From positions 62,001 through 126,000 of the forward strand of contig NZ_SMRU01000013.1 in NCBI RefSeq assembly GCF_004354015.1: 64,000 nt of DNA, written 5' to 3'. Source of the DNA: Arthrobacter terricola (lineage in GTDB: Bacteria > Actinomycetota > Actinomycetes > Actinomycetales > Micrococcaceae). The position numbers were made by a program, and so were the translations under genes. Of this stretch, positions 25,119 through 34,191 are shown piece after piece; position 1 is the first letter of the stretch, and each line of letters begins with the position of its first letter. The notes under the pieces are model-generated. The model made no database searches. It was not told the DNA's origin and saw only the letters and a program-made list of their open reading frames with translations.

Positions 25119-25682
25119 CTATTCGGCGGCGACAGGCTCCGTCTGCTTGACCAGGGCGGCTTCGAGGTTGATCTTCACCTTGTCGCTAACCAGGAAGCCA
25201 CCGGTCTCCAGGGCCGCGTTCCACGTCAGCCCGAAATCCTTGCGGCTGATCTCGGTCTCCGCGGAGAACCCCGCCCGGGTGGCCCCGAAAGGATCAACAG
25301 CGACGCCGGTGAACTCCACTTCGAGCTCAACCGGCTTGGTGATCCCGCGGATGGTGAGGTCGCCCGTGAGCGTGTAATCCTCGCCGTCGCCCTCCACGCT
25401 GGTGGCTCGGAAGGTCATTTCCGGGAACTGTTCGACGTCGAAGAAGTCGCCGCCACGGACATGCGCGTCGCGGTTGGCATCGCCGGAATCGAAGCTGGCG
25501 GTCTTCACTGTTGCGTGAAGGGAAGCGTCGGCCAGGGACCCGTGCACGCGGGCCTCGGCGCTGGCGTCCGTGAAGCGGCCCCGGACCTTGCTGATGCCGG
25601 CGTGCCGGACGCTGAAGCCAATCTCGCTGTGGGACATGTCCAGCAACCACGTGCCGGAAGTCAGACCTGAGGGAAGAGTCAT
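25119..25682 (-). CDS. YceI-family lipocalin-like protein
   Basis: 187 residues from ATG 25682, with AGGAG six bases upstream. The family pattern is clear: GTWLLDMSHSEIGFSVRHAG, then KVRGRF, DANRDAHVRGGDFFDVEQFP, ISRKDFGLTWN and a closing SDKVKINLEAALVK. YceI proteins form a beta-barrel that binds polyisoprenoid-type lipids. Many are periplasmic, but this one has no signal peptide and so should be cytoplasmic, as in most actinobacterial members. It is a single gene with its own stem-loop terminator. Confidence 0.9.
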   Translation of the reverse strand: MTLPSGLTSGTWLLDMSHSEIGFSVRHAGISKVRGRFTDASAEARVHGSLADASLHATVKTASFDSGDANRDAHVRGGDFFDVEQFPEMTFRATSVEGDGEDYTLTGDLTIRGITKPVELEVEFTGVAVDPFGATRAGFSAETEISRKDFGLTWNAALETGGFLVSDKVKINLEAALVKQTEPVAAE

Positions 25683-25812
25683 AGTGGATCTCCTGATTCG
25701 CAAGAATTTCGCTTGGATCGGTCCTTCCCACCTTTGTTGACTCCCTCGGTGGAGTCAAGGATTCCGAGGTGGCTTGCGGGGAACTCCCAGTTGACTGAGG
25801 TTGCGGAGTCGG

Positions 25813-26172
25813 ATGGGTTTGCGGACAACCTCCGCGAGGCGGGTTCGTTCGCCCGAGCCGTTGCCCGGCGGTTTAGCGGACAAATGGGTGCGCGGGCTGC
25901 TTTCAGTGCGCACGCCACTTGTGGACTTTGTGCCGGATGAGCACCGTGAAGGAGCTTGGGTCAAACCTGCTACCTTTCTCGTCAGCGACTGGTCTCGACG
26001 GGACCGCGGACACCTCAAGGCGTGGGATTTCTTGGCAATGAATATCGGACCTGGCGTTCGAATGGTTTCACTCCAGACAACGCGTGGGGTGATCGATGTA
26101 GCCGGGTACCCTGAGGCTCTCGACCAGCTCGAAGCAGAACTCTCGCTGGCCAACGTCCCCGCTGTCGGCTGA
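25813..26172 (+). CDS. Hypothetical protein, start uncertain
   Basis: About 120 residues if started at ATG 25813 (GGAG four bases upstream); GTG 25888 is an alternative that omits a basic N-terminus of doubtful coding quality. The last 85 residues look genuinely coding: VDFVPDEHREGAWVKPATFL, then SDWSRRDRGHLKAWDFLAMN and GVIDVAGYPEALDQLEAELS. No family or motif is recognised. It is divergent from YceI and followed by the aldo/keto reductase 120 bp on. It may be a complete small gene or the end of a decayed larger one. Confidence 0.4.
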   Translation: MGLRTTSARRVRSPEPLPGGLADKWVRGLLSVRTPLVDFVPDEHREGAWVKPATFLVSDWSRRDRGHLKAWDFLAMNIGPGVRMVSLQTTRGVIDVAGYPEALDQLEAELSLANVPAVG

Positions 26173-26292
26173 ATGAGTGAGCCGTTGTCGCCACCTCACC
26201 CGTGTGCCTATAGTGGCGGTCTACGCACCCTCTCTGAGCCCAGTCCCTCCTTGAGTCCAGTCCAGCACATTCCGCGATTACGGAGAGTACCC

Positions 26293-27267
26293 ATGGAAAA
26301 CCGCACGCTTGGATCATTGACTGTCTCCGCCCTCGGCCTCGGCTGCATGGGCATGAGCGAGTTTTACGGACACGGCGACGAGCAAGAGTCCATCGCCACC
26401 ATCCACGCGTTTCTCGACGCCGGCGGCACCCTCCTGGACACCGCCGACATGTACGGGCCATTCACTAACGAGAAGCTCGTAGGCAAGGCGATCGCCGAGC
26501 GTCGTGCCGACGTCGTCATTGCCACGAAGTTCGGGAACGAACGGCACGAAGACGGCTCCTTCGCGGGTATCAACGGCAAGCCTGAGTACGTGCGAGCCGC
26601 GTGCGACGCCAGCCTTCAGCGCCTCGGCGTGGACCACATCGACCTGTATTACCAGCACCGCGTGGACAAGACGGTGCCCATCGAAGACACCGTCGGTGCC
26701 ATGGCCGAACTGGTCCAGGCAGGCAAGGTCCGCCATCTGGGCTTGTCCGAGGCTTCAGCGGAGACCATCCGCCGCGCCCACGCCGTTCATCCCATTACAG
26801 CCCTTCAAACCGAATACTCCCTCTGGGAGCGCGAACCCGAAACGAAAGTCTTCCCGGTCCTGGCCGAGCTGGGCATTGGCTTCGTCCCCTACAGCCCACT
26901 GGGACGCGGCTTCCTGACCGGCCAAATTCGTACGCCCGAGGATTTCGCTGAGAACGACTTCCGCCGGCACTCACCTCGGTTCCAAGGCGACAACTTCACC
27001 CGCAACCTGGAACTCGTTGACCGAGTCAAGGAACTCGCGGACGAGAAGCAATGCACTCCCGGGCAACTGGCGCTCGCTTGGCTGCTGGCACAGGGCGAGC
27101 ACATCGTCCCTATCCCCGGCACCAAGCACCGTAAACGACTCAACGAAAACCTGGGTGCGACCGCCGTCGTACTTTCGGAAGAGGACCTCAAGCGCCTGGA
27201 CGAGCTCGCGCCGGCGGGTGCGACGGCTGGAGCCCGTTACCCGAATATGGCGAGCATCGACACGTAA
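26293..27267 (+). CDS. Aldo/keto reductase
   Basis: 324 residues from ATG 26293 with GGAG about seven bases upstream. The catalytic tetrad is present: Asp in LLDTADMYG with the Tyr, Lys in [10 protein letters not shown], and His in [12 protein letters not shown]. The C-terminal NADPH-binding segment reads [17 protein letters not shown]. These (alpha/beta)8-barrel enzymes reduce aldehydes or ketones with NADPH in the cytoplasm; the sequence is closest to the AKR13-type 'perakine reductase-like' group, so substrate is broad and unassigned. Transcription ends at a shared stem-loop (27279-27321). Confidence 0.9.
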   Translation: MENRTLGSLTVSALGLGCMGMSEFYGHGDEQESIATIHAFLDAGGTLLDTADMYGPFTNEKLVGKAIAERRADVVIATKFGNERHEDGSFAGINGKPEYVRAACDASLQRLGVDHIDLYYQHRVDKTVPIEDTVGAMAELVQAGKVRHLGLSEASAETIRRAHAVHPITALQTEYSLWEREPETKVFPVLAELGIGFVPYSPLGRGFLTGQIRTPEDFAENDFRRHSPRFQGDNFTRNLELVDRVKELADEKQCTPGQLALAWLLAQGEHIVPIPGTKHRKRLNENLGATAVVLSEEDLKRLDELAPAGATAGARYPNMASIDT

Positions 27268-27278
27268 CGCCGGGCAAA

Positions 27279-27321
27279 ATCAAGGACGGCCACCGCGTCA
27301 TACGTGATGGTCGTCCTTGAT
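27279..27321. terminator. Shared stem-loop between convergent genes
   Basis: ATCAAGGACGGCCA (27279-27292) pairs with TGGTCGTCCTTGAT (27308-27321) with one mismatch. It lies 12 bp from each of two convergent stops, so it can serve both strands. Confidence 0.7.
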
Positions 27322-27332
27322 CTGTCTGCCGG

Positions 27333-27773
27333 CTACTTTGAGCGATCCAATGCTTTCTTGAACGGCTCCAAGTCTGGGCTGATTGCCCCAATTGTGGATT
27401 TACTGTTCGATTTCGGGACGGCAACTATGCTGTATGAATCTTGCGTCCAGTATTGCTGACCGGTTTCCTTCAGGTGGGTTTCGTCGTCGCTTCTTGCTTT
27501 GGGCGATCGGGAGGCGACGATCGAGAAGGTATCGTCCTTGATTTGGCACGTGAACTTCCACCAGTCCGGGCGACTGTTCACAATGTAGTCCTCGAACGAC
27601 CCGCACCCTGCTTTGTCAGCGACGGCGCGAGCCAGGGTCCTCGCTTCGTCTGCAGTGGTTGGCGTAGCAGTGGTGTTCGCCGCCACTGCCGAGCAAGCTG
27701 ACATGCCTAGCGACACTGCGAAGCCAACCGCCGCCAAAGTGACAAGCCGTTCCTTTGACATCTGTCGAACCAT
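27333..27773 (-). CDS. Small lipoprotein of unknown function
   Basis: 146 residues (or 142 from ATG 27761). A lipoprotein signal peptide ends GFAVSLGMSAC, with a plausible lipobox before Cys. The mature part is Thr/Ala-rich, then has CGSFEDYIVNSRPDWWKFTC, suggesting a disulphide, and a YWTQDSYSIVAV strand. It would be anchored outside the membrane. No domain is recognised. It shares a terminator with the aldo/keto reductase. Confidence 0.65.
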   Translation of the reverse strand: MVRQMSKERLVTLAAVGFAVSLGMSACSAVAANTTATPTTADEARTLARAVADKAGCGSFEDYIVNSRPDWWKFTCQIKDDTFSIVASRSPKARSDDETHLKETGQQYWTQDSYSIVAVPKSNSKSTIGAISPDLEPFKKALDRSK

Positions 27774-27809
27774 GTAAACCGTCCAAGATTGCAGTTGAGA
27801 AACTAGTAG

Positions 27810-28415
27810 CTACAGGGCCATAACGAAGGATCGAACCAAAAGGTCATCGGGGCTGTAGTTGTTCGCCCACGATGCGAAGTTGTCATTGATCATCAGCATG
27901 TATAACTTGACTCGAAACGTACCCTCGTACGTGCCGTTGAGCCCCCACGATAGATGCGGGCCGAAGTCCGTGCGCTGATCAAAGCGGTCAGAAATCTCTT
28001 CCAGAAGCGTTTGCCGGTCCGGACTAAGGAACCACTCCGTTGGCGCATCCGGATTCGACTCCGCGTATCTGGGGTCCGCTTCCTCCCAGGTGTCGAGCCA
28101 CTGCGCGGGCTGACCGAACACTTCGGTAACTTCAATGCTCGTCCCTCGGAGGACGCCCCGAATGGTGTGCCACGATCCCTCGGGGTGAGCAAGTTTCTGT
28201 TCGACAATTTCAGGGCCGGTGACCCTCATCCTGAACGGCGTTGTGTCCTCCCGTGCTTGCAGTTGCGGGCTGGGGTCCGGTTCATACGGGTGCATCCTAG
28301 GCCGCACATAAGCATGGCCATCGGCCCCCGTGAACAGGCGGCCGCGCACTTCAACCAGGCTTCGTTCCCTGACGGGAAGGGGGTGACCATTGATTGAGCC
28401 TCTATTTCTGTCCAT
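27810..28415 (-). CDS. Hypothetical protein, soluble
   Basis: 201 residues from ATG 28415, preceded by GAGGAC. No signal peptide or TM helix. It opens with NGHPLPVRERSLVEVRGRLF, has several Trp/Tyr-rich strands, a long acidic middle (DTWEEADPRYAESNPDAPTE) and ends SWANNYSPDDLLVRSFVMAL. I do not recognise the family. It lies 37 bp upstream of the small lipoprotein gene on the same strand, so the two may be co-transcribed. The region upstream is AT-rich. Confidence 0.55.
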   Translation of the reverse strand: MDRNRGSINGHPLPVRERSLVEVRGRLFTGADGHAYVRPRMHPYEPDPSPQLQAREDTTPFRMRVTGPEIVEQKLAHPEGSWHTIRGVLRGTSIEVTEVFGQPAQWLDTWEEADPRYAESNPDAPTEWFLSPDRQTLLEEISDRFDQRTDFGPHLSWGLNGTYEGTFRVKLYMLMINDNFASWANNYSPDDLLVRSFVMAL

Positions 28416-28863
28416 GGAGTGTCCTCACCTCACAGCGTCGGGAACCAGAACCTAAAACGACCAGCGACCAGCATTGAAGGACCCGACCGCATTCTGGATG
28501 CAGTCGTAGTCCCGAATGTAACGATGCATGCTTAGATTAGAGTTGAAGTCGCGGAATTAATTAATCCACGCTCGTCTCCTTAGGGTATTTGTCCGCAATA
28601 CGAAAAGCAGTGAATTTCAATGATCCCACTTAATGATTTGCGATCAAATTCGGAAATACTCTATTGGCAAATTTGTCAATACTCATTTTAAGTTCGTAGG
28701 ACCACTCAAATTCATGGTTTCGGGCACTCAAAATCTCCCTTTCACCACTCAGCGGGAGAAGGATGTGGTAAAAGCGCATTTGCGTCGAGATCGGATCGAG
28801 CTGCATCAAAGGGACTCAAAAAACCGCAGTGCGCGTCCGGCCCCCGGCAAACTAAGCCCGTCC
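28416..28863. other. AT-rich gap (448 bp)
   Basis: From about 28500 to 28740 the base composition is clearly more AT-rich than elsewhere in the window (GGAATTAATTAATCC, TTAATGATTTGCG and similar). No reliable gene is seen. At 28681-28735 a weak third relative of the 54-bp element appears, on the other strand: ACTCAT, ACCACTCAAATT and GCACTCA occur in the same order and nearly the same spacing. Confidence 0.4.
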
Positions 28864-29268
28864 TCAACGAATCCCGCTATCCACGATCAACGTGATTCGC
28901 ACAGGCCCGCCCGACACAACCACATCCTGTGAGGCAGTCGACGCATAGCCGCCCGCGTTGGTCGCTTTGATGACATAACGGCCGACGGGCAAGGTGAGCC
29001 TGAAGAAGCCGCCGGAGTCGGTGCGCGTGGAGACCTGGGCCGTGTCGCCGTCGTAAGCGACCACCGTGGCTCCTGAAACCGGGCGCGGAGGACACACATA
29101 ACCAACGCGCTCCACCGGACAGCTCGGCGCAGACAGGACGTTCCCGGAAACCACGCCCGAAGGAGAGTCACCCCACGGCCAAGCAGCACACGCGCAGAGC
29201 AGCAGGACACCGGCCACGGCCAGCAACCCCGCTTGAACCCGCCACACACCCGCGAGCCGCGCACTCAT
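28864..29268 (-). CDS. Lipoprotein with carboxypeptidase-regulatory-like domain
   Basis: 134 residues from ATG 29268. A signal peptide VQAGLLAVAGVLLLCAC gives a lipobox cysteine. The mature domain reads CPPRPVSGATVVAYDGDTAQ, then VSTRTDSGGFFRLTLPVGRY and VIKATNAGGYASTASQDVVV, a standard CarboxypepD-regulatory-like (transthyretin-like) beta sandwich. Such domains bind surface ligands or stabilise partners. It starts 11 bp downstream of the DUF2182 gene, so the pair is probably one operon. Confidence 0.8.
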   Translation of the reverse strand: MSARLAGVWRVQAGLLAVAGVLLLCACAAWPWGDSPSGVVSGNVLSAPSCPVERVGYVCPPRPVSGATVVAYDGDTAQVSTRTDSGGFFRLTLPVGRYVIKATNAGGYASTASQDVVVSGGPVRITLIVDSGIR

Positions 29269-29279
29269 GGCCAACAAAC

Positions 29280-30128
29280 CTACATTCCGAACCCCGGCAC
29301 CATTCCTGGCGCGACGGCGATGCCCAAAGCGATAAGGGCCAACGCGATCGCGACCGCGCGGTTGGCGAGCCGCTTCCACGGGAGCATCTTCTCCAGGGCA
29401 ATGAACACCCCCACCAATGCCATCCAGCCAACGCTCATCACGCCAAGCGCGAAAAGCCCGATCATGAGCGCCCAGCAGCAGGCAACACACCACGTGCCGT
29501 GCTCCACTCCCATGCGCAGCGCGCCAAAATACCCATGCCGCATGCGGCGGAGAATGAAATCCATCGGCGTCCGGCACTTCATCAGGGCAACATTCTTGGC
29601 TGGCGTGAGCTGATAGACCGCGGCCGCCAAAATCACCCCGGCTGCCAGATAGCGGCCACCCGGATCAGAGGAAAACACCCCAGGGATGAGCGACCCGAGT
29701 ACCGCGTAAATTGCATACGAAGCGAGACCGAACACCGTCCACGCAACCAGATAACCCGCGACGAACAAGGCCGTGGAACCCGTCGGCGCATAACGCCCGG
29801 TCTCGCGGCGATGGCGAGCGATCCGCGCATAGGCAACGACCATCGGCGCCACCGAAGGGAACATCATCGCGGCCAGCATGACAACCCACGTGGTGACGAA
29901 GAATCCAAGCGGTCCCGGATTGGTCCAACGGCGCATGTCCATGCCGGACATTTGCACAGCCGTGAAGACCCAACTCGCCGCAGCCAGGGCAAGAAGAACC
30001 GCAACCAAGCCCGCTTCGCGCGGATCAACCCGGAAACGAGGGCCAACCCTGAAAGCCGCGGAGCCCGCCATGGCATGCCCCGCAGCTCCCCGGTTCAGCC
30101 TCCTCCGTGGCACGTGTCCCGCAGTCAT
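29280..30128 (-). CDS. DUF2182 integral membrane protein
   Basis: 282 residues with about seven hydrophobic helices. DUF2182 signatures are present: the Met/Trp-rich WVVMLAAMMFPSVAPMVVAY, a C-terminal half with LKNV-like PAKNVALMKCRTPMDFIL, GVEHGTWCVACCWALM and GVMSVGWMALVG. The conserved Met, His and Cys residues suggest a metal site, and family members are described as predicted metal-binding membrane proteins; the function is unknown. Start ATG 30128 is assumed. It precedes a lipoprotein gene by 11 bp. Confidence 0.8.
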   Translation of the reverse strand: MTAGHVPRRRLNRGAAGHAMAGSAAFRVGPRFRVDPREAGLVAVLLALAAASWVFTAVQMSGMDMRRWTNPGPLGFFVTTWVVMLAAMMFPSVAPMVVAYARIARHRRETGRYAPTGSTALFVAGYLVAWTVFGLASYAIYAVLGSLIPGVFSSDPGGRYLAAGVILAAAVYQLTPAKNVALMKCRTPMDFILRRMRHGYFGALRMGVEHGTWCVACCWALMIGLFALGVMSVGWMALVGVFIALEKMLPWKRLANRAVAIALALIALGIAVAPGMVPGFGM

Positions 30129-30506
30129 GCCTGCCCCTTAGGGGTGCCCTCGGCCATTTCGCCCAGACACGGACAGATCAATGCACAATTGCCATTGGCA
30201 ACATATTTTCCGGACTTTTCCCACGACATTCAGGACTCTCCTCGCTAGAACAATCTCCTAGCGGAGCTCCCCCAGAGGCAGCGCCAAAAAACCCAACGAC
30301 GAGGCGACCGGCCTCGCTAACGCAGAGATTATTCCGGCGCGAAATGGGTGTCAATACGAAGCACAAACCACAAAGCGCGCCCACACGAGAATCGTTTTAA
30401 GGCGGACTTCAACTCAATAAAGCCCCAGCTCAGGCGCCTATCGGCACTCAGGCCGGGAGCCGCCGTCGTACGCTCAATGCGTTATTTCCGCGGACAGGCA
30501 GCGCGC
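30129..30506. other. Gap between MFS and DUF2182 genes (378 bp)
   Basis: No gene is seen. It holds the terminator listed at 30286-30315 and a second small inverted repeat, CTCGCTAG (30241-30248) with CTAGCGGAG (30258-30266). Confidence 0.4.
30286..30315 (-). terminator. Intrinsic terminator for the MFS gene
   Basis: On the minus strand GAGGCCGGTCGCCTC (stem GAGGC/GCCTC) is followed by GTCGTTGGGTTTTTT. It lies about 190 bp downstream of the MFS stop and ahead of DUF2182. Confidence 0.5.
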
Positions 30507-31868
30507 CTACTCCGCCGGCTTCCGCCACGCCATCGCCAGCACGAAAACCACCGCGCTGAGCACGAGCATCACCAACACCATGAGTCCCCAGTTCGGCTGG
30601 TTCACGCCCGAGCCATACAGCACACCGATCAGCACCGTGGCGGTAATCGCGCCGAGGTAGCGGCAGGTCTGGAAAATCCCGGCCGCCACTCCCCTCTCCT
30701 CGGGCCGCGCCGAAACGTACAAACCCTGGTTCGACGAGGTACTGACCACGCCATACGGCACACCCATGAACGCCGTCAGGACCAGCACCAGCGGCGGCCA
30801 GAAGGACAGCGTCAGCAGGCCAAGCGCTCCCGATGCCGACGCAAGAACCACGACGCCGACCACCATCACCGGTCGCACACCGAACCGCTCAATCAGCCGC
30901 ACCGTCACCGGCGTCATGAAAACCGACGCGGCGGCAAGGGGAAGCATTAACACACCCACCACGCCGGCGTCGTACCCTGCAGCCTGTTGCAGCAACTGAG
31001 GCAAGCCGAAGAACGCAAAGTAGTACACCGCGCTGAATACCGCGAAGCCCAGGTACAGCAGCATGAGCGGCCGGTTCCGGCCGAGCAGCCGCAAATCGAG
31101 GAACGGCGGGGCGAACCGCAGCTCCCGCCACGCGAACAACGCCGCCAGGATCACCGCGGCAGCGAGGAACCACCAACGGTAGGCCGGCACGACATTGAGC
31201 AGCGCCATCATCGCGAGCAACAGGGAACCGACGAACGCGAGGATTCCGGGGACATCGGAATCGCGAACCAGGACAGAGAGCTTTCCGGTTTCGCGTCCGA
31301 CGTCGGGCGGGGCCGTCCGCTGTACCACCAGTAGCGCCGCGATCGACAGCGGCACGTTGATCGCGAACAGCGCCTGCCAGCCAACCAGACTCACCAGCAC
31401 GCCGCCGATCACCGGCCCGACGGCCGCCGCCGAAGTGTTGGCCATCTGGATCCGGCCGAGCGGGCGCGTGGAACTGATGTTCGCTTCCCGGCTGAGCGTG
31501 GAGACCATGACGACGGCGGACGGGTACGCGGTCGCGGTGCCCACCGCCATGAGGGCCCGGGCCACGCAGACGAGCGCGAAGTTGGGCAGGAACGGCGCCA
31601 CCGCGCACGTCACTGCGACCACCGCCATGCCGAACGTGAACAGACGCCGCGGACCGAAGCGGTCCGCCAACCTTCCCATGAGCGGCTGGCCGGCAGCCGA
31701 GGCAAGATAAAACGAGGTGATCACCCAGGTGACGGTGGCGACGTCGAGCGCAAAGTCCTCCCGCAACACCACCAAGGCGACCGCAATCATGGACGAGTTC
31801 AGCGGGTTCAACGCCGTGCCGACGCTCAGAGCTGTGATCGCGAGGCCGGGGCGGGATTTGTTGGTCAC
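30507..31868 (-). CDS. MFS multidrug-type transporter (DHA2-like)
   Basis: 453 residues from GTG 31868. Hydrophobic helices throughout, with motif A GRLADRFGPRRLFTFG after TM2 and motif C-like VGPVIGGVLVSLVGW. The start (LAITALSVGTALNPLNSSMI) and TM1 pattern resemble EmrB/QacA-type exporters, though the length is closer to twelve or thirteen helices. It most likely exports drugs or metabolites by proton antiport. No regulator is adjacent. It is followed by a terminator at 30286-30315. Confidence 0.85.
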   Translation of the reverse strand: MTNKSRPGLAITALSVGTALNPLNSSMIAVALVVLREDFALDVATVTWVITSFYLASAAGQPLMGRLADRFGPRRLFTFGMAVVAVTCAVAPFLPNFALVCVARALMAVGTATAYPSAVVMVSTLSREANISSTRPLGRIQMANTSAAAVGPVIGGVLVSLVGWQALFAINVPLSIAALLVVQRTAPPDVGRETGKLSVLVRDSDVPGILAFVGSLLLAMMALLNVVPAYRWWFLAAAVILAALFAWRELRFAPPFLDLRLLGRNRPLMLLYLGFAVFSAVYYFAFFGLPQLLQQAAGYDAGVVGVLMLPLAAASVFMTPVTVRLIERFGVRPVMVVGVVVLASASGALGLLTLSFWPPLVLVLTAFMGVPYGVVSTSSNQGLYVSARPEERGVAAGIFQTCRYLGAITATVLIGVLYGSGVNQPNWGLMVLVMLVLSAVVFVLAMAWRKPAE

Positions 31869-31925
31869 CTAACTAAGTCTGGTACATAGTTGCTTCGGGT
31901 CACGAACCGACGCGTTACAACAGTC

Positions 31926-31958
31926 GACCCCCGGCGGGTTTGGAACCCGCCGGGGGTC
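31926..31958 (-). terminator. Perfect 15-bp stem after the DUF1906 gene
   Basis: GACCCCCGGCGGGTT (31926-31940) pairs exactly with AACCCGCCGGGGGTC (31944-31958) around TGG. It lies 19 bp past the stop at 31977. The T-run is weak. Confidence 0.75.
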
Positions 31959-31976
31959 GCGTTCTGACCTTGGGCG

Positions 31977-32906
31977 TCAGCCCTGTGCCTGCGAGAGCAG
32001 CGGCTTGAGGCGACCGTCGGCGTCGTGGGTGAGTGTCGGCGTCGGGGGCGCTGGTGGAGCGACCGGCGCTGGAGGTGCGGGCGGTGCCGGCGGGATGCAG
32101 GAGTAGTTGTAGTCGAAGTTTCCATCGGTGAACTGCGTGAGTGCGACGACGCCGCCGGCAGTGAGCGGAGGCAAGGCGCAGTATTCTGCCGCTGTATCAG
32201 TCGAGGTAGCGCCGGCGAGCCAGCTCTTGAGCCCGTTCAGGTTGCTGTTCGGCCCCGGTTGACCGGCGATCAGTCCGAACTGGTACGAGGTGGAATAGAT
32301 GCCCACTTGGGCCCCGATGCTTTGGAAGTACGCGGTCATGCCTTCAAGAACGGAGGCGTTGGCCGCAGTGTCCCAGGACCAGGCGTTACCGGTTTCCACG
32401 TCGAGCCACCACATGTGCTTCGTCGGATCCGGCACGCCCCACTCGTTCACGTCGTCGTAAGCGTTGGCGTAGCCGTAGATGTAGGCGCAGGCCGTGGAAG
32501 CGGTCCCGTTACAGGCACCATAAGGGTTGGGAACATTCACTCCCAACACCACGTTGGACGAGGGCCACCACGTATACGCGTATTGCGACGGATTCGCAGT
32601 GTTGACATACAGCGCGACCGGCGCCTGGCTGGTTCCCCCTACCGAGCTTGCAGCCCATTGGAGCTGCTCGCCCAAACAAGGGTTCACCGTGCCAGGCCGG
32701 CCGTCGTTCACGCCGACAATCCCGAATGACTGCCCGCCAGGCAATCCGCCGCCGCACTGGGGCCACGAAATATCGTTCCCCAGTGCAGCGGCTCCCAGAT
32801 TCGGAGACTCCAGCGTCTCGGCACTCGCGGCGTTCGCCGCCGTGAGCGGTGTAACTATCGATCCAAACAAAAGGCAAGCTATGGCCATGAGTTTTGGAGT
32901 TTTCAT
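31977..32906 (-). CDS. Secreted DUF1906-like (glycoside hydrolase-like) protein
   Basis: 309 residues from ATG 32906, with AGGA seven bases upstream. A signal peptide (LMAIACLLFGSIVTPLTAA) leads to a TIM-barrel-type domain with GNDISWPQCGGG, FGIVGVNDGRPG, WWLDVETGNAWSWD and YSTSYQFGLIAG, the order seen in GH25-like/DUF1906 proteins. The Asp/Glu in LDVETG fit the catalytic positions of peptidoglycan-cleaving relatives. The C-terminus is a Pro/Ala-rich stalk (PPAPPAPPAPVAPPAPP). It probably acts in the cell wall or outside the cell. Confidence 0.8.
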   Translation of the reverse strand: MKTPKLMAIACLLFGSIVTPLTAANAASAETLESPNLGAAALGNDISWPQCGGGLPGGQSFGIVGVNDGRPGTVNPCLGEQLQWAASSVGGTSQAPVALYVNTANPSQYAYTWWPSSNVVLGVNVPNPYGACNGTASTACAYIYGYANAYDDVNEWGVPDPTKHMWWLDVETGNAWSWDTAANASVLEGMTAYFQSIGAQVGIYSTSYQFGLIAGQPGPNSNLNGLKSWLAGATSTDTAAEYCALPPLTAGGVVALTQFTDGNFDYNYSCIPPAPPAPPAPVAPPAPPTPTLTHDADGRLKPLLSQAQG

Positions 32907-33206
32907 GATGCGTCCTTGGCATGGCACAGGCACTGCCGGTTGAAACCTCCGCACACCGTTTCCCAGTCCGATGGCGGTGAGCCTTCCTCAGCTCACAACG
33001 GAGCCTACGGATCGGATTCCGGCCAGCCTTGAGTGATGCCTACTGGACTTAGTTAATGAGTTTGCGAGTAGGTGGAGTTTTGTACTGGGGAGTACAGGTG
33101 GGCGCCTCCCGCCCTAGGTGCTGGTGAATGGTGTTGCCTCACGCGATCAGAAGCTAGCATCTGAGGAGATGCGGCCATCAGGGCCGTCGAGTGTGGTGGG
33201 GGCACC

Positions 33207-34088
33207 ATGGGGAAGTTTGCCGCAATCGCAGTCGGGGCGGCCGTGGCGGCATGCTTGTCTGGCTGTGTCTTCCTCAGTGGGCCATTTCCTGCCCGGGGGC
33301 CGTCGGGACCCGCGACGCCATCCGGCCAAGCCGCGGGGCAATCCACCCAGGAAGCGGCGCCGCGGACGCCAGCACCGCTTCAAGGATCCTCCGGCACACA
33401 CCAAATTAGGGACGTTGACGGCAACACCTTTGAGCTGAGCTACAGCTATTCACCGTCCCGCATGAAGAGCAGGCCCCTGGCCATGGTCGGGCCCACGACC
33501 AATCAGCCCATGGCTGAGCTTCAAGTCGAGGCCCTTTACACGTTACGAATCACCAACACGACTCCTGGCGCGTCATTAACATTCGAGCCGAGTTCCGAGT
33601 GGCCAGCGACGTTTGGGCTGTATGCCCTGTGGGAGTCACCCAACGCCCTCTGTGACAAAGCCTTCGGCGAAGGACTCAAAGGGTTTTGGTGCGGGGTGGA
33701 GCTTGCGCACTTCCACATCGACCAGACTGTAGCGCCGGGTGCGTCCATCGACCTTGTTTCGCACCCTGGCGTTTCGGACTGGTTCCAAGCCGACGCAGGG
33801 ACGGTTGTTCCTGACCCATCAAAAGTGCTCGCGGTCAGGGATGCGTTCGCCCGCCCACACGATTTTCTGGTCACTTACTACGGAGTCGATGAATGGCGGT
33901 TTGTCGGTTCCTGCCCGAACACGAACCCCGGCTCCCCGCCGCCGTCGGAAATGCGTCAGGGCCGCGCCACGGGCACCATGCAAATCGCGTCCCGTAGCGG
34001 AACTTGCCGACCATTCATGGACGATAGCCTTTTCCCCGACTTTGAGAACTACCTCTCTGCCGACGCGACTTACACGATCCTCGACTAG
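33207..34088 (+). CDS. Lipoprotein of unknown function
   Basis: 293 residues from ATG 33207. Signal peptide AIAVGAAVAACLSGC with a standard lipobox, then a Pro/Ala/Gly-rich linker and an extracellular domain of about 220 residues rich in beta-strand sequence (NTFELSYSYSPSRMKSRPLA, LQVEALYTLRITNTTPGAS) and four cysteines after residue 140. It resembles a ligand-binding lipoprotein, but no family is recognised. It stands alone; the preceding gene is divergent. Confidence 0.65.
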   Translation: MGKFAAIAVGAAVAACLSGCVFLSGPFPARGPSGPATPSGQAAGQSTQEAAPRTPAPLQGSSGTHQIRDVDGNTFELSYSYSPSRMKSRPLAMVGPTTNQPMAELQVEALYTLRITNTTPGASLTFEPSSEWPATFGLYALWESPNALCDKAFGEGLKGFWCGVELAHFHIDQTVAPGASIDLVSHPGVSDWFQADAGTVVPDPSKVLAVRDAFARPHDFLVTYYGVDEWRFVGSCPNTNPGSPPPSEMRQGRATGTMQIASRSGTCRPFMDDSLFPDFENYLSADATYTILD

Positions 34089-34191
34089 ACAAGACGGGCG
34101 TCAACGGTACAAAATCCAGGCATTTCTCTGAACTAGTTACGGATTCCCGGGCATAATCTAATCACAAGGTCCCTCCACTCCGGGAGCTCAC

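Noticed and set aside
28633..28932. 99-residue plus-strand frame in the AT-rich gap
   Set aside because: It runs into the 3' end of the convergent lipoprotein gene and shows no motif or RBS.
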